A stretch of 64,000 bases of DNA, from NCBI RefSeq assembly GCF_001509405.1, contig NZ_CP011502.1:124001-188000 (forward strand), in the 5' to 3' direction. This DNA is from Aeromicrobium erythreum. Its GTDB lineage: Bacteria > Actinomycetota > Actinomycetes > Propionibacteriales > Nocardioidaceae. Below the pieces are notes generated by a model, which saw only the letters and a program-made list of their open reading frames with translations, had not been told where the DNA came from and made no database searches. Positions 24,393-33,206 of the stretch are shown here, one piece after another; position 1 is the stretch's first letter, and every line of letters starts with the position of its first letter. A program made the translations under genes and the position numbers.

Positions 24393-25898
24393 ATGTCGTC
24401 CACCGCCGTCCCGGTCCACGAGCCGACCACCGTCCGCGCCGCCCTGCGCAGCCCCCGGGTCCTGCGCACCGAGGTACTCGCCGGGCTCGTGGTTGCGCTC
24501 GCGCTGATCCCGGAGGCGATCTCGTTCTCGATCATCGCCGGCGTCGACCCCCGCGTCGGGCTGTTCGCGTCGTTCACGATGGCCGTCGCGATCTCCTTCC
24601 TCGGGGGCCGTCCCGCGATGATCTCCGCCGCCACCGGCGCGATCGCCCTCGTCATCGCGCCGGTGATGCGGGAGCACGGCTACGACTACCTGATCGCCAC
24701 CGTGCTCCTGGGCGGCGCGATCCAGGTGGTGCTGGCGCTCGTCGGCGTCGCCCGGCTCATGCGGTTCGTCCCGCGATCGGTCATGGTCGGGTTCGTCAAC
24801 GCCCTTGCCATCCTCATCTTCCAAGCCCAGCTGACGCACCTCGTCGACGTGCCGTGGCTCGTCTACCCGATGGTGGCGGTCGGCATCGCCGTCATCGTCG
24901 GCTTCCCGCGCGTCAACGCCGTGGTCCCGGCACCCCTGGTCGCGATCATCGCGCTCACCGGCTTCACCCTGCTCGCGTCGATCACCGTGCCCGACGTCGG
25001 CGACCAGGGCACCCTCCCCGACAGCCTGCCGTCCTGGTTCCTCCCCGACGTCCCCCTGACGCTCGACACCCTCCGCATCATCGCGCCCTACGCCCTCGCG
25101 ATGGCCGTCGTGGGTCTGCTCGAGTCGCTGCTCACCGCCAAGCTCGTCGACGACATCACCGACACCCCCTCCGACAAGACGCGCGAGGCGGTCGGCCAGG
25201 GAGCCGCCAACGTCATCACCGGCTTCTTCGGGGGTATGGGCGGCTGCGCCATGATCGGCCAGACGATGATCAACGTGAAGGTCTCGGGTGCGCGCACGCG
25301 GATCTCCACGTTCCTCGCGGGAGTGTTCCTGCTCGTGCTGGTCGTCGGGTTCGGCGACGTCGTCGCCCTCATCCCCATGGCCGCGCTCGTCGCCGTCATG
25401 ATGATGGTGTCGGTCGGCACCTTCGACTGGCACTCCGTGCGTCCGGCCACGTTGCGACGCATGCCCCGCAGCGAGACGGCGGTCATGCTCGTCACCGTGC
25501 TCGGCACCGTGCTCACCCACAACCTGGCGATCGGCGTCGTCGTGGGCGTCCTGGCGGCCATGACGCTCTTCGCCCGCCGCGTCGCGCACCTGACCGACGT
25601 CGAGCGCACCGTCTCCAGCGACGCCGACGGCACCACGACCGCCACCTACCGTGTCACCGGGCAGCTGTTCTTCGCCTCGAGCAACGAGCTGTACACGCGG
25701 TTCGACTACGCCGACGACCCGGCGCGCGTCGTCGTCGACCTCTCGGACGCGCGGGTCTGGGACGCCTCGACGGTGGCCGCGCTCGACGCGATCACGACGA
25801 AGTACGCCCGGCGTGGCTCGAACGTCGACATCGTCGGGCTCGACCCGGCGAGCGCGGAGCGGCACGAGCGCCTGACCGGTCGGCTCGGTGGCCACTGA
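24393..25898 (+). CDS. SulP family anion transporter with STAS domain
   Basis: A 501-residue SLC26/SulP protein. About ten to fourteen membrane helices begin with GLVVALALIPEAISFSIIAGVDP, the hallmark SulP block, and a cytoplasmic STAS domain follows (about 400-500, VVVDLSDARVWDASTVAALD). It moves sulfate, bicarbonate or similar anions. ATG 24393 follows AGGAG; a longer upstream reading frame is Pro/Ala-rich and not family-like. The divergent MerR gene and palindrome suggest induced expression. Confidence 0.85.
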   Translation: MSSTAVPVHEPTTVRAALRSPRVLRTEVLAGLVVALALIPEAISFSIIAGVDPRVGLFASFTMAVAISFLGGRPAMISAATGAIALVIAPVMREHGYDYLIATVLLGGAIQVVLALVGVARLMRFVPRSVMVGFVNALAILIFQAQLTHLVDVPWLVYPMVAVGIAVIVGFPRVNAVVPAPLVAIIALTGFTLLASITVPDVGDQGTLPDSLPSWFLPDVPLTLDTLRIIAPYALAMAVVGLLESLLTAKLVDDITDTPSDKTREAVGQGAANVITGFFGGMGGCAMIGQTMINVKVSGARTRISTFLAGVFLLVLVVGFGDVVALIPMAALVAVMMMVSVGTFDWHSVRPATLRRMPRSETAVMLVTVLGTVLTHNLAIGVVVGVLAAMTLFARRVAHLTDVERTVSSDADGTTTATYRVTGQLFFASSNELYTRFDYADDPARVVVDLSDARVWDASTVAALDAITTKYARRGSNVDIVGLDPASAERHERLTGRLGGH

Positions 25899-25901
25899 GC
25901 G

Positions 25902-26267
25902 TCAGAGCCGTACGTCACGCCCGTCGACTCCGTCGAGCAGTCGCGCGACGCGCCCCAGCGCCCCCGGGACGACGGAGTAGAAGGCCCACGTCCCGCGCTG
26001 CTCGCGGGAGAGGAGCCCCGCCTCCACCAGCACCTTGAGGTGGTGGGAGACGGTCGCCTGGCTGAGGCCGACCGGGCCGGTGATGTCGCAGACGCAGGCC
26101 TCGCCGCCCTCGTGCGCCGCCACGAGCGACAGCAGCCGCACGCGGTTGGGGTCGGCGAGCGCCTTGAAGGTGCGGGCCAGCTCGACCGTCTCCTCGCGCT
26201 CGAGCGGCATCGACGCCAGCGTCCCGCCACAGGCCGAGGCCGTGGTCGGAAGCGGCGAGGAGGTCAC
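25902..26267 (-). CDS. arsR: ArsR family metalloregulator
   Basis: A 121-residue winged-helix repressor of the arsenic operon. Candidate As(III) ligands are C13 in the N-terminal SACGG and C58/C60 in ACVCD, the arrangement seen in actinobacterial ArsR proteins. Recognition helix region is LSQATVSHHLKVL. GTG 26267 is chosen because it keeps the N-terminal cysteine. It is divergent from acr3 across an ATCGA-N6-TCGAT operator and convergent with sulP. Confidence 0.85.
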   Translation of the reverse strand: MTSSPLPTTASACGGTLASMPLEREETVELARTFKALADPNRVRLLSLVAAHEGGEACVCDITGPVGLSQATVSHHLKVLVEAGLLSREQRGTWAFYSVVPGALGRVARLLDGVDGRDVRL

Positions 26268-26304
26268 CCGGCGAGTATGCCCCAGGACCCGCTACGCTCC
26301 CTCC

Positions 26305-26320
26305 ATCGATGTCCGTCGAT
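26305..26320. promoter_or_regulatory. ArsR operator
   Basis: ATCGA-TGTCCG-TCGAT is a perfect 5+6+5 dyad between arsR and acr3, matching the general ATCAA-N6-TTGAT pattern of ArsR/SmtB sites. Confidence 0.65.
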
Positions 26321-26346
26321 CTATCTGTCTCGACGAAGGAGCGGCC

Positions 26347-27435
26347 GTGCAGCAGCGCCTCGGCACCACGTCGTCCAGCCCGGCACCCCCGGTGGAGCGG
26401 CTGTCGCGGCTCGACCGGCTGCTGCCCGTCTGGATCGTGCTGGCCATGGCGCTCGGGCTGCTCCTCGGCCGCACCGTCGAGGGGCTCGACTCCGCGCTCG
26501 AGGCGGTGTCGGTGGGCTCCGTGTCGCTGCCGATCGCGGTCGGGCTGCTCGTGATGATGTACCCGGTGCTCGCGAAGGTCCGCTACGACGAGACGTCGCG
26601 GGTCACCGGCGACCGGCGGCTCCTCGCCGCCTCGCTCGTCCTGAACTGGGTCGTCGGACCGGCCCTCATGTTCGCGCTCGCGTGGCTGTTCCTGCCCGAC
26701 CTGCCGGAGCTGCGCACCGGGCTCGTGATCGTCGGCCTCGCGCGCTGCATCGCGATGGTGCTCATCTGGAACGACCTCGCCTGCGGCGACCGCGAGGCGG
26801 CCGCCGTGCTCGTCGCCGTCAACTCCGTCTTCCAGGTCGTCGCGTTCGGGGCGCTCGGCTGGTTCTACCTGCAGGTGCTGCCGGGCTGGCTCGGGCTCGA
26901 GACCACGTCGGCGGAGTTCTCGTTCACGGCGATCACCCTCAGCGTCGTGGTGTTCCTCGGCGTCCCGCTCCTCGCGGGCTGGGCCACCCGGACCCTCGGC
27001 GAGCGGGCGCGAGGTCGTGACTGGTACGAGTCGAGGTTCCTCCCGCGGCTCGGCCCCTGGGCGCTCTACGGCCTCCTGTTCACGATCGTGGTGCTGTTCG
27101 CGCTGCAGGGCGACGCGGTTGCGAGCCGGCCGCTCGACGTCGCACGCGTCGCGCTGCCGCTGCTCGTCTACTTCGCCCTGACGTTCGCGCTCGGGATGCT
27201 GCTCGGACGCGCGCTGCGCCTCGGGTACGCCAAGAGCACGACGGTCGCCTTCACCGCCGCGGGCAACAACTTCGAGCTCGCCATCGCAGTCGCCGTGGGC
27301 ACGTTCGGGGTGACCTCAGGCCAGGCGCTCGCCGGCGTCGTCGGCCCGCTCGTCGAGGTCCCCGTCCTGGTGGGTCTCGTCCACGTCGCGCTCTGGGCGC
27401 GTCGCTTCTACCCCTCCGAGGAGTCCCCCCGATGA
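26347..27435 (+). CDS. acr3: Arsenite efflux transporter, ACR3 family
   Basis: A 362-residue membrane protein with ten hydrophobic segments. The conserved Cys lies in NDLACGDREAA and the second family block is FTAAGNNFELAIAVAVGTFG. It exports arsenite. GTG 26347 has AAGGAG just upstream. Its stop overlaps the arsC start as ATGA, and arsR is divergent, giving a standard arsenic-resistance unit. Confidence 0.92.
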   Translation: MQQRLGTTSSSPAPPVERLSRLDRLLPVWIVLAMALGLLLGRTVEGLDSALEAVSVGSVSLPIAVGLLVMMYPVLAKVRYDETSRVTGDRRLLAASLVLNWVVGPALMFALAWLFLPDLPELRTGLVIVGLARCIAMVLIWNDLACGDREAAAVLVAVNSVFQVVAFGALGWFYLQVLPGWLGLETTSAEFSFTAITLSVVVFLGVPLLAGWATRTLGERARGRDWYESRFLPRLGPWALYGLLFTIVVLFALQGDAVASRPLDVARVALPLLVYFALTFALGMLLGRALRLGYAKSTTVAFTAAGNNFELAIAVAVGTFGVTSGQALAGVVGPLVEVPVLVGLVHVALWARRFYPSEESPR

Positions 27436-27833
27436 GCCGTGCCCGTCCCACCGTCCTGTTCGTCTGCGTGCACAACGCCGGACGCTCCCAGATGGCCGCC
27501 GGCTTCCTGCGCGAGCTCGGCGGCGACGACGTCGAGGTGCTCTCGGCCGGATCCACGCCGGCCGACCAGGTGAACCCCGTGGCCGTCGAGGCCATGGCCG
27601 AGCTCGGCGTCGACATCGCCGGCCAGCAGCCGAAGGTCCTCACCGACGACGCCGTCGTCGCGGCCGACGTCGTCGTGACCATGGGGTGCGGCGACGAGTG
27701 CCCCTTCTACGTCGGCAGGCGGTACGAGGACTGGGTGCTCGACGACCCCGCGGGCCAGGGCATCGACGCCGTGAGGCCGATCCGCGACGAGATCCGCACC
27801 CGTGTCGAGGAGCTCCTCGCCTCGCTGCGCTGA
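27432..27833 (+). CDS. arsC: Arsenate reductase, low-molecular-weight phosphatase fold
   Basis: A 133-residue enzyme that reduces arsenate to arsenite for export. The P-loop is CVHNAGRS with nucleophile C12; further cysteines are C86 and C90 in MGCGDEC. The short C86-C90 spacing differs from the thioredoxin-linked type, and mycothiol/mycoredoxin coupling as in corynebacterial ArsC enzymes is plausible by inference. Confidence 0.9.
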   Translation: MSRARPTVLFVCVHNAGRSQMAAGFLRELGGDDVEVLSAGSTPADQVNPVAVEAMAELGVDIAGQQPKVLTDDAVVAADVVVTMGCGDECPFYVGRRYEDWVLDDPAGQGIDAVRPIRDEIRTRVEELLASLR

Positions 27834-27881
27834 GCGGGCCGCAGGGATGCGCCCGACCCCCGGCGCTGCCAGGGTGAGGGG

Positions 27882-28688
27882 ATGAGTACCCCCGACGTCG
27901 CCGTGATCGGCGGATCCGGCTTCTACACGTTCCTGGAGGACCCCGAGCAGGTCGACGTGGACACGCCCTACGGCCCGCCGTCGGCGCCCGTCTCGATCGG
28001 CCAGGTCGGGGACCGCACGGTCGCGTTCCTGCCGCGGCACGGCGCCGACCACCGCTATCCCGCACACCGGGTGCCGTACCGCGCGAACCTCTGGGCGCTG
28101 CGTTCCCTCGGCGTCCGTCAGGTGCTGGCGCCGTGCGCCGTCGGCGGGTTGAGGCCCGAGCTCGGTCCCGGCAGCTTCGTCGTGCCCGACCAGCTCGTCG
28201 ACCGCACGAGCGGGCGCCTGCAGACCTACTACGACACCGGCGCCGTGCACGTCTCGTTCGCCGACCCCTACTGCGAGCGGCTGCGCGGCCACCTCCTCGA
28301 CGGCCTCGCCGACCAGCAGCCCACCGACGGCGGCGCGATGGTCGTCATCGAGGGCCCGCGCTTCTCCACGCGCGCCGAGTCGCGCTGGTACGCCGACCAG
28401 GGCTGGGCGGTGGTCAACATGACCGGGCACCCCGAGGCGGTCCTGGCCCGGGAGCTGGCCCTCTGCTACGCCACCGTCGCGCTCGTCACCGACCACGACG
28501 CAGGCGTCGACGACGGTGCTGGTGGTCACGGCGAGGCCGTGAGCATGGAGGCCGTCTTCCAGGTGTTCCGCGAGCACACCGACACGCTCAAGTCGACGCT
28601 CGCGACGGTCGTCGGCACCCTCGGCGAGCGCGACTGCGCGTGCGGCTCGTCCGTCGACGGCATGACGCTGCCGTTCGAGCTGCCGTGA
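27882..28688 (+). CDS. mtnP: S-methyl-5'-thioadenosine phosphorylase
   Basis: A 268-residue purine-phosphorylase-family enzyme that splits methylthioadenosine to adenine and methylthioribose phosphate. The phosphate-site blocks are IGGSGFY at the start and RHGADHRYPAHRVPYRANLWAL; the later NMTGHPEAVLARELALCYA places it with MtnP rather than guanosine/inosine phosphorylase. A weak -10 (CAGGGT) ends 6 nt before the ATG. Its stop overlaps the next gene as GTGA, tying methionine salvage to the epimerase gene. Confidence 0.88.
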   Translation: MSTPDVAVIGGSGFYTFLEDPEQVDVDTPYGPPSAPVSIGQVGDRTVAFLPRHGADHRYPAHRVPYRANLWALRSLGVRQVLAPCAVGGLRPELGPGSFVVPDQLVDRTSGRLQTYYDTGAVHVSFADPYCERLRGHLLDGLADQQPTDGGAMVVIEGPRFSTRAESRWYADQGWAVVNMTGHPEAVLARELALCYATVALVTDHDAGVDDGAGGHGEAVSMEAVFQVFREHTDTLKSTLATVVGTLGERDCACGSSVDGMTLPFELP

Positions 28689-29740
28689 GGGTCCTGCTCA
28701 CCGGCGCCGCCGGGTTCATCGGCTCGCGCATCGACCTGCGGCTCGCCGAGCGCGGGCACGAGGTGGTCCGTCTCGACGCCTACCTGCCGATGGCCCACGG
28801 ACCGGGCGCCCGCGACGCGGCGCCGGCCGACGTGCACCTGCTCGACCTGCGCGACGCCACCGAGGCGCAGCTCGACGCCGTCCTCGGCGGCATCGACGTC
28901 GTGTGCCACCAGGCCGCGATGGTCGGCAACGGCGTCGACGCGCAGGACCTTCCCGACTACGCGGCGCACAACGACCTCGGCACCGCCCGGCTCCTCGCGG
29001 CGATGGCCCGCGTGGGGGTCGACCGGTTGGTGCTCGCGTCGTCGATGGTCGTCTACGGCGACGGCCGCTACGACTGCCCCGAGCACGGCGACGTGCCCCC
29101 CGCGGTGCGCCGGGAGGACGACCTGGCGGCCGGACGCTTCGACCCGCGCTGCCCCGTCTGCGGCGGCGACGTCACGTGGCGCCGGGTCACCGAGGACGCG
29201 CCGATCCGTCCGCGCACGTCGTACGCGGCCTCGAAGATCGCCCAGGAGTACTTCGCCGACGCGTGGTGCACGCTGCAGTCGGGCCGCGCGGTGGCCCTGC
29301 GATACCACAACGTGTACGGCCCGGGCATGCCCGCGGACACCCCCTACTCGGGCGTGGCGGCGATCTTCCGGTCGGCGCTGGAGCGCGGCGAGGCGCCGCG
29401 CGTCTTCGAGGACGGCCGGCAGGTGCGCGACTTCGTGCACGTCGACGACGTCGCGCTCGCGAACGCGCTGGCCGTCGAGACGGTGGCCGGGCACCCCGTG
29501 GGCGTCACGCCCTACAACGTCGCGTCGGGGCGGCCGTTCACGATCGGGGACATGGCGCGGGTGCTGTCCCGCGCGGTCGACGGCCCGGAGCCCGTGGTCA
29601 CGGGCGACGCCCGCGTGTTCGACGTCCGGCACGTCCTCGCCTCGCCCGACAAGGCGGCCGAAGGTCTCGGGTTCCGGGCCGAGATCGCACCCGAGGACGG
29701 CATCGCCCGGCTGGCCACCGACCCGCTCCGGCGTCGCTGA
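28685..29740 (+). CDS. NAD-dependent sugar epimerase with zinc-ribbon-like insert
   Basis: A 351-residue extended SDR: GAAGFIG (7-13) for NAD and Y180xxxK184 for catalysis. An insert of about 40 residues (128-168) carries C131, H134, C156 and C159, a CxxH/CxxC metal-site pattern also seen in dTDP-L-rhamnose 4-epimerase-type enzymes. GTG 28685 overlaps the mtnP stop. The convergent and downstream genes include glycosyltransferases, so it probably makes a nucleotide sugar for a surface glycan. The exact sugar is unknown. Confidence 0.8.
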   Translation: MRVLLTGAAGFIGSRIDLRLAERGHEVVRLDAYLPMAHGPGARDAAPADVHLLDLRDATEAQLDAVLGGIDVVCHQAAMVGNGVDAQDLPDYAAHNDLGTARLLAAMARVGVDRLVLASSMVVYGDGRYDCPEHGDVPPAVRREDDLAAGRFDPRCPVCGGDVTWRRVTEDAPIRPRTSYAASKIAQEYFADAWCTLQSGRAVALRYHNVYGPGMPADTPYSGVAAIFRSALERGEAPRVFEDGRQVRDFVHVDDVALANALAVETVAGHPVGVTPYNVASGRPFTIGDMARVLSRAVDGPEPVVTGDARVFDVRHVLASPDKAAEGLGFRAEIAPEDGIARLATDPLRRR

Positions 29741-29766
29741 CCGTCACGGTCAGGGGAGGGTGGGCG

Positions 29767-31124
29767 TCACCAGCGGGTGATGAGCAGGGTCTGGGCGAGG
29801 AGCGCGACCACGAGCTGCGACGCGAGCAGGGGGCGCTGCCAGCGGTCGGGCAGCAGGGCGGGCACCGCCACGACCCAGATCGTGAACGGCAGCCAGATCC
29901 GCTCGACCTCCGCCTTGCTCATGCCCGACAACGTCGCGAGCGCGATCGTGGCGAGGCCGCCCGCAGCGAGCACCGCGAGGGGCACCCGGCGTCTCACAGC
30001 GTCGGCGGTGGCGGGGAAGGCGGCCCACACGGCCAGGCCCGCCGTGCACGTCCACGCCGCGATGTTCGCCCACACCCAGTAGCCGTAGGAGCGCTCTGAC
30101 GCGATGCCGTCGTAGTAGCGCTCACGCAGCACCGGGTACGCCTCCCACCAGTGGAAGCCGAACGCCGAGAAGACCGCCGTCACCGCGAGCGCGCCGCCCA
30201 GTGCCCACGGCAGGGTCCACCAGCCCAGCCGCGTCGGTCCCGGTGCAGGGGTCGAGGTGTCCCGTGCACCCGTGCGGCTCGTCCTGGTCGCCAGCCACAG
30301 CACCGTGAGAGCAAGGACGCCGAGCAGCACCAGGCCGTAGGAGAGGTAGACGCACCAGCCCAGCAGCAGCCCCGCAGCGACGCCCTGGGCCCCCCTCGCG
30401 GTCCGCGCGACGTCGCCGCGCGTGCCAGCAGGTACAGGCCCCACGCGGCCACGGCCGCGAAGTACCAGTCGGCGCTCACCCCCGCCCACACCACGAGCGG
30501 CGCGAGCGCGAGCCACGGCGCGGCCCTGCGCGCCAGGTCGCGGCTGCCGAGCAGGTCGAGCGTCAGCAGCACGGCGGCCACCGACGTCGCCCCCACCGTC
30601 ACGACGACCATCGCGATCCAGAACGGGTCCTGGACGCCGAGCCGGTCGAGCAGCACGAACGAGAGCAGCGCGCCCGGCGGGTGCCCGGCCACGTGCGTGT
30701 GCCAGTTGTCGGGGGCCGACGACGGGATCCGCTCGACGAACTCCCGCAGCATCGCGGGGACGTCGCGCACGGTCTGCGCGTCGTGCGGGTACTCGCTCGT
30801 GCGGCCGTACACCCGCGCGAACCCGTAGCGGCCGTCGCTCAGCCCGAGCGCGCACGTCCAGAGCCACCCCGCGAAGGTCGTCAGCACGACCACCACCCGC
30901 CAGGGCAGCTCGAGGCACAGACGCGGCAGCGCCGACCACAGCAGCACCCCGGCCGCGATCGCCACGAGCACGAGCGGGTCGAAGCGCGGACCCCACCAGG
31001 CGTGCAGCGGCGGGAAGTGCACGCGCACGTCGTCGTCGAGCAGCAGCGGCACGACCATGGCCGCGACGACGAGCACGAGTCCGACGAGCGCCGACACGAC
31101 GGCCGGGCGGGGGCGGGCCTGCAT
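29767..31124 (-). pseudogene. GT-C-like integral membrane glycosyltransferase, frameshifted
   Basis: The first part is read from ATG 31124 (MQARPRPAVVSALVGLVLVV) and gives several membrane helices up to about 30396; the remaining helices (from GLLLGWCVYLSYGLVLLG to the stop at 29767) are in another frame. The switch falls at a run of six C (30390-30395). Adding one base there joins the halves into about 452 residues with some ten helices, while removing one does not. It is either a real 1-bp deletion or a sequencing error. TAGCGT (31131-31136 on the complement) lies 6 nt before the ATG. The lumenal motif SADWYF and the neighbours suggest a lipid-linked sugar transferase, by inference. Confidence 0.7.
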
Positions 31125-31130
31125 GGCGCC

Positions 31131-31136
31131 ACGCTA
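31131..31136 (-). promoter_or_regulatory. -10 box TAGCGT of the frameshifted membrane gene
   Basis: On the minus strand TAGCGT ends 6 nt before ATG 31124, a leaderless arrangement. Confidence 0.5.
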
Positions 31137-31196
31137 GCCCGACCATGACCGCACCGCAGGGCCGCCGGTTGACGTGCGGGGTCGAGCCATCGCCCG

Positions 31197-31202
31197 TAGT
31201 TT
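31197..31202 (+). promoter_or_regulatory. -10 box TAGTTT of the GT2 operon
   Basis: TAGTTT ends 6 nt before ATG 31209 and starts the operon running to 34759. Confidence 0.55.
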
Positions 31203-31208
31203 CGGGGG

Positions 31209-31877
31209 ATGGTCGATGCCGGTGTGACGTGCGACGTGGTGGTGCCGTGTCGCGACGAGGCAGCGGCCCTGCCGCTCGTCCTCGCCGACGTCCCCGCCGG
31301 TCTGCGGGTCGTCGTGGTCGACAACGGCTCCACCGACGGCACGGCCGACGTCGCCCGCTCGCTCGGCGCGGTCGTGGTGCACGAGTCCCGTCCCGGGTAC
31401 GGCGCCGCGGTCCACGCCGGCGTGGAGGCCGCCGAGGCCGAGTACGTGGCCGTGATCGACGGCGACGACTCGATGCGGCTCGCCGACCTCCTGCCGATGC
31501 TCGACGCCGTGCGCACCGAGGGCGTCACCATGGCCGTGGGTCGACGTCGTCCCGTCGCCCGGGGCGTCTGGCCGTGGCACGCCCGCGCCGGCACGCTCGC
31601 GCTTGCCACGTGGATCCGACGCTCGAGCGGCTTCGGCATCCACGACCTCGCGCCCATGCGGGTCTGTCGTCGCCAGGACCTCCTCGACCTCGACGTGCGC
31701 GACCGTCGCTTCGGGTACCCGCTGGAACTCATGGTCAAGGCGTCCCGCGCAGGCTGGACGGTCCGCGAGGTCGACGTCGACTACCGACCGCGCGCGGCCG
31801 GCACGCGGTCGAAGGTGTCGGGGTCGGTCAAGGGCACCGCCCGGGTCGTCCAGGACTTCGCGAAGGTGCTCCGATGA
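31209..31877 (+). CDS. Glycosyltransferase family 2 (dolichol-phosphate-mannose-synthase-like)
   Basis: A 222-residue cytoplasmic GT-A enzyme: VVPCRDEAAALP at the N-terminus, VVVDNGSTDGTADVA for nucleotide binding and VIDGDDSMRL as the metal-binding acidic site. It lacks the membrane domain of some relatives. It opens an overlapping operon with DUF2064, a methyltransferase, a molybdo-oxidoreductase and a membrane protein. Its stop overlaps the next ATG. It likely moves a sugar to a polyprenyl phosphate, which the divergent GT-C-like protein could then use. Confidence 0.82.
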   Translation: MVDAGVTCDVVVPCRDEAAALPLVLADVPAGLRVVVVDNGSTDGTADVARSLGAVVVHESRPGYGAAVHAGVEAAEAEYVAVIDGDDSMRLADLLPMLDAVRTEGVTMAVGRRRPVARGVWPWHARAGTLALATWIRRSSGFGIHDLAPMRVCRRQDLLDLDVRDRRFGYPLELMVKASRAGWTVREVDVDYRPRAAGTRSKVSGSVKGTARVVQDFAKVLR

Positions 31878-32569
31878 CGCCCGCGCCGCTCGAGCCGCCG
31901 TCGACCGGCCCGGTGCTGCTCGTGGTCGCGAAGGCACCCGTGCCCGGCCTCGCCAAGACGCGGCTCGGCCGTGTGGTTGGGCCCGACGCCGCGGCCGACG
32001 TGGCCGCCGCCGCCCTGCTCGACACGCTCGACGCCGTCCAGGCCGCCCGTGCGGTCACGGGCTGGCCCGTCGTGGTGGCGATGACCGGCGAGGTCGCCAG
32101 CGCCGCCCGCGCGGACGACGTCCGCGCCGCCCTCGAGCGCACCATCGTCGTGCCCCAGCGCGGCGACGACTTCGGTGAGCGCCTCGCCCACGCCCACGCC
32201 GACGCGGGGGTGCACGGTCGGGGCACCGTGCAGATCGGCATGGACACCCCCCAGGTCGCCCCTGACGACCTCGTCACGGCCGGGAACGCCGTCGTCGAGG
32301 GACGTCAGGTGCTCGGTCCGGCCGACGACGGCGGCTGGTGGCTGCTCGGCCTGCCCGACCCGCGACGCGCCGACGCCCTGCGCGACGTGCCGATGTCGCG
32401 CGACGACACCGGCGAGCTGACCCGCGCGGCCCTCGGCGACGTCGAGCTGCTGCGCGCGCTGTGCGACGTCGACGAGTGGCCCGACGCGCAGTCGGTCGCC
32501 AGCGATCTCCCGGGGTCGCGGTTCGCCGCAGCGGTGGACCGGTCCACGACGGCAGGAGCAGGGGCATGA
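31874..32569 (+). CDS. DUF2064 / TIGR04282-type transferase
   Basis: A 231-residue protein with the nucleotidyltransferase-like block VVAKAPVPGLAKTRLG (about 19-34) and the GMDTPQV and PADDGGWWLLGLP blocks. Members are named glycosyltransferases associated with radical-SAM or selenium genes, but none of those are here. It begins inside the GT2 stop and ends inside the methyltransferase start. The reaction is unknown; transfer of a nucleotide or sugar is likely. Confidence 0.75.
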   Translation: MTPAPLEPPSTGPVLLVVAKAPVPGLAKTRLGRVVGPDAAADVAAAALLDTLDAVQAARAVTGWPVVVAMTGEVASAARADDVRAALERTIVVPQRGDDFGERLAHAHADAGVHGRGTVQIGMDTPQVAPDDLVTAGNAVVEGRQVLGPADDGGWWLLGLPDPRRADALRDVPMSRDDTGELTRAALGDVELLRALCDVDEWPDAQSVASDLPGSRFAAAVDRSTTAGAGA

Positions 32570-33201
32570 GCCTGGACGACGCCACGTTCGACGCAGTCTT
32601 CACGTCCGACGACTCGCGGTTCGTCGACGACGCCGGTGTCGAGGAGCACCTGGCGGTCCAACGGTGGGCGGCGGACGCCGACGATGCCGACCACGCCCTC
32701 TTCGTCGACCCCTGCTCGGGACCGACCCTCGACCTCGGCTGCGGCCCCGGGCGCCTCGTGCACGCCCTCCTGCTGCGCGGTGTCGACGCCCTGGGCGTCG
32801 ACACGTCGCGCGCGGCGTTGGGCCTGGCGAAGGCGCGTGGTTCCGTCGTGCTCCGGCGCGACCTGTTCGACCGGCTGCCCGGCGAGGGCCGCTGGCAGCA
32901 CGCGCTGCTCGCCGACGGCAACATCGGCATCGGCGGGCGACCGGCGCGGCTGCTGCGCCGGGTCGGCGAGCTCGTCGCGCCCGGCGGCTCGGTGCTCGTC
33001 GAGGTGCGCGAGAACGGCGGGATCCTGCAGGAGAGCCGACGGCTGCTGGTCGACGGTCGCCTCGGTGCGCCGTTCGAGTGGGCCGTCGTCGGCCTCGACG
33101 CCGTCAGCTACCTGGCCGACCGCGCCCACCTCGTCCACACCCGCACGTTGCAGGCCGACGGCCGCTGGGTGGCTGAGCTGCACCGACCGGTCCGAGGCTG
33201 A
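32566..33201 (+). CDS. Class I SAM-dependent methyltransferase
   Basis: A 211-residue enzyme with motif I LDLGCGPGRLVHALL and the post-I acidic region ALGVDTSRAAL. The substrate is not evident. It overlaps the DUF2064 gene by 4 bp and is followed by the molybdo-oxidoreductase 5 bp later, so co-expression is near certain. Confidence 0.82.
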   Translation: MSLDDATFDAVFTSDDSRFVDDAGVEEHLAVQRWAADADDADHALFVDPCSGPTLDLGCGPGRLVHALLLRGVDALGVDTSRAALGLAKARGSVVLRRDLFDRLPGEGRWQHALLADGNIGIGGRPARLLRRVGELVAPGGSVLVEVRENGGILQESRRLLVDGRLGAPFEWAVVGLDAVSYLADRAHLVHTRTLQADGRWVAELHRPVRG

Positions 33202-33206
33202 GGACC

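Noticed and set aside
27432-33201. Arsenosugar biosynthesis pathway
   Set aside because: DUF2064-type genes and a methyltransferase lie near the ars genes, but no ArsM Cys pattern or radical-SAM ArsS is seen, and mtnP and the epimerase separate the groups.
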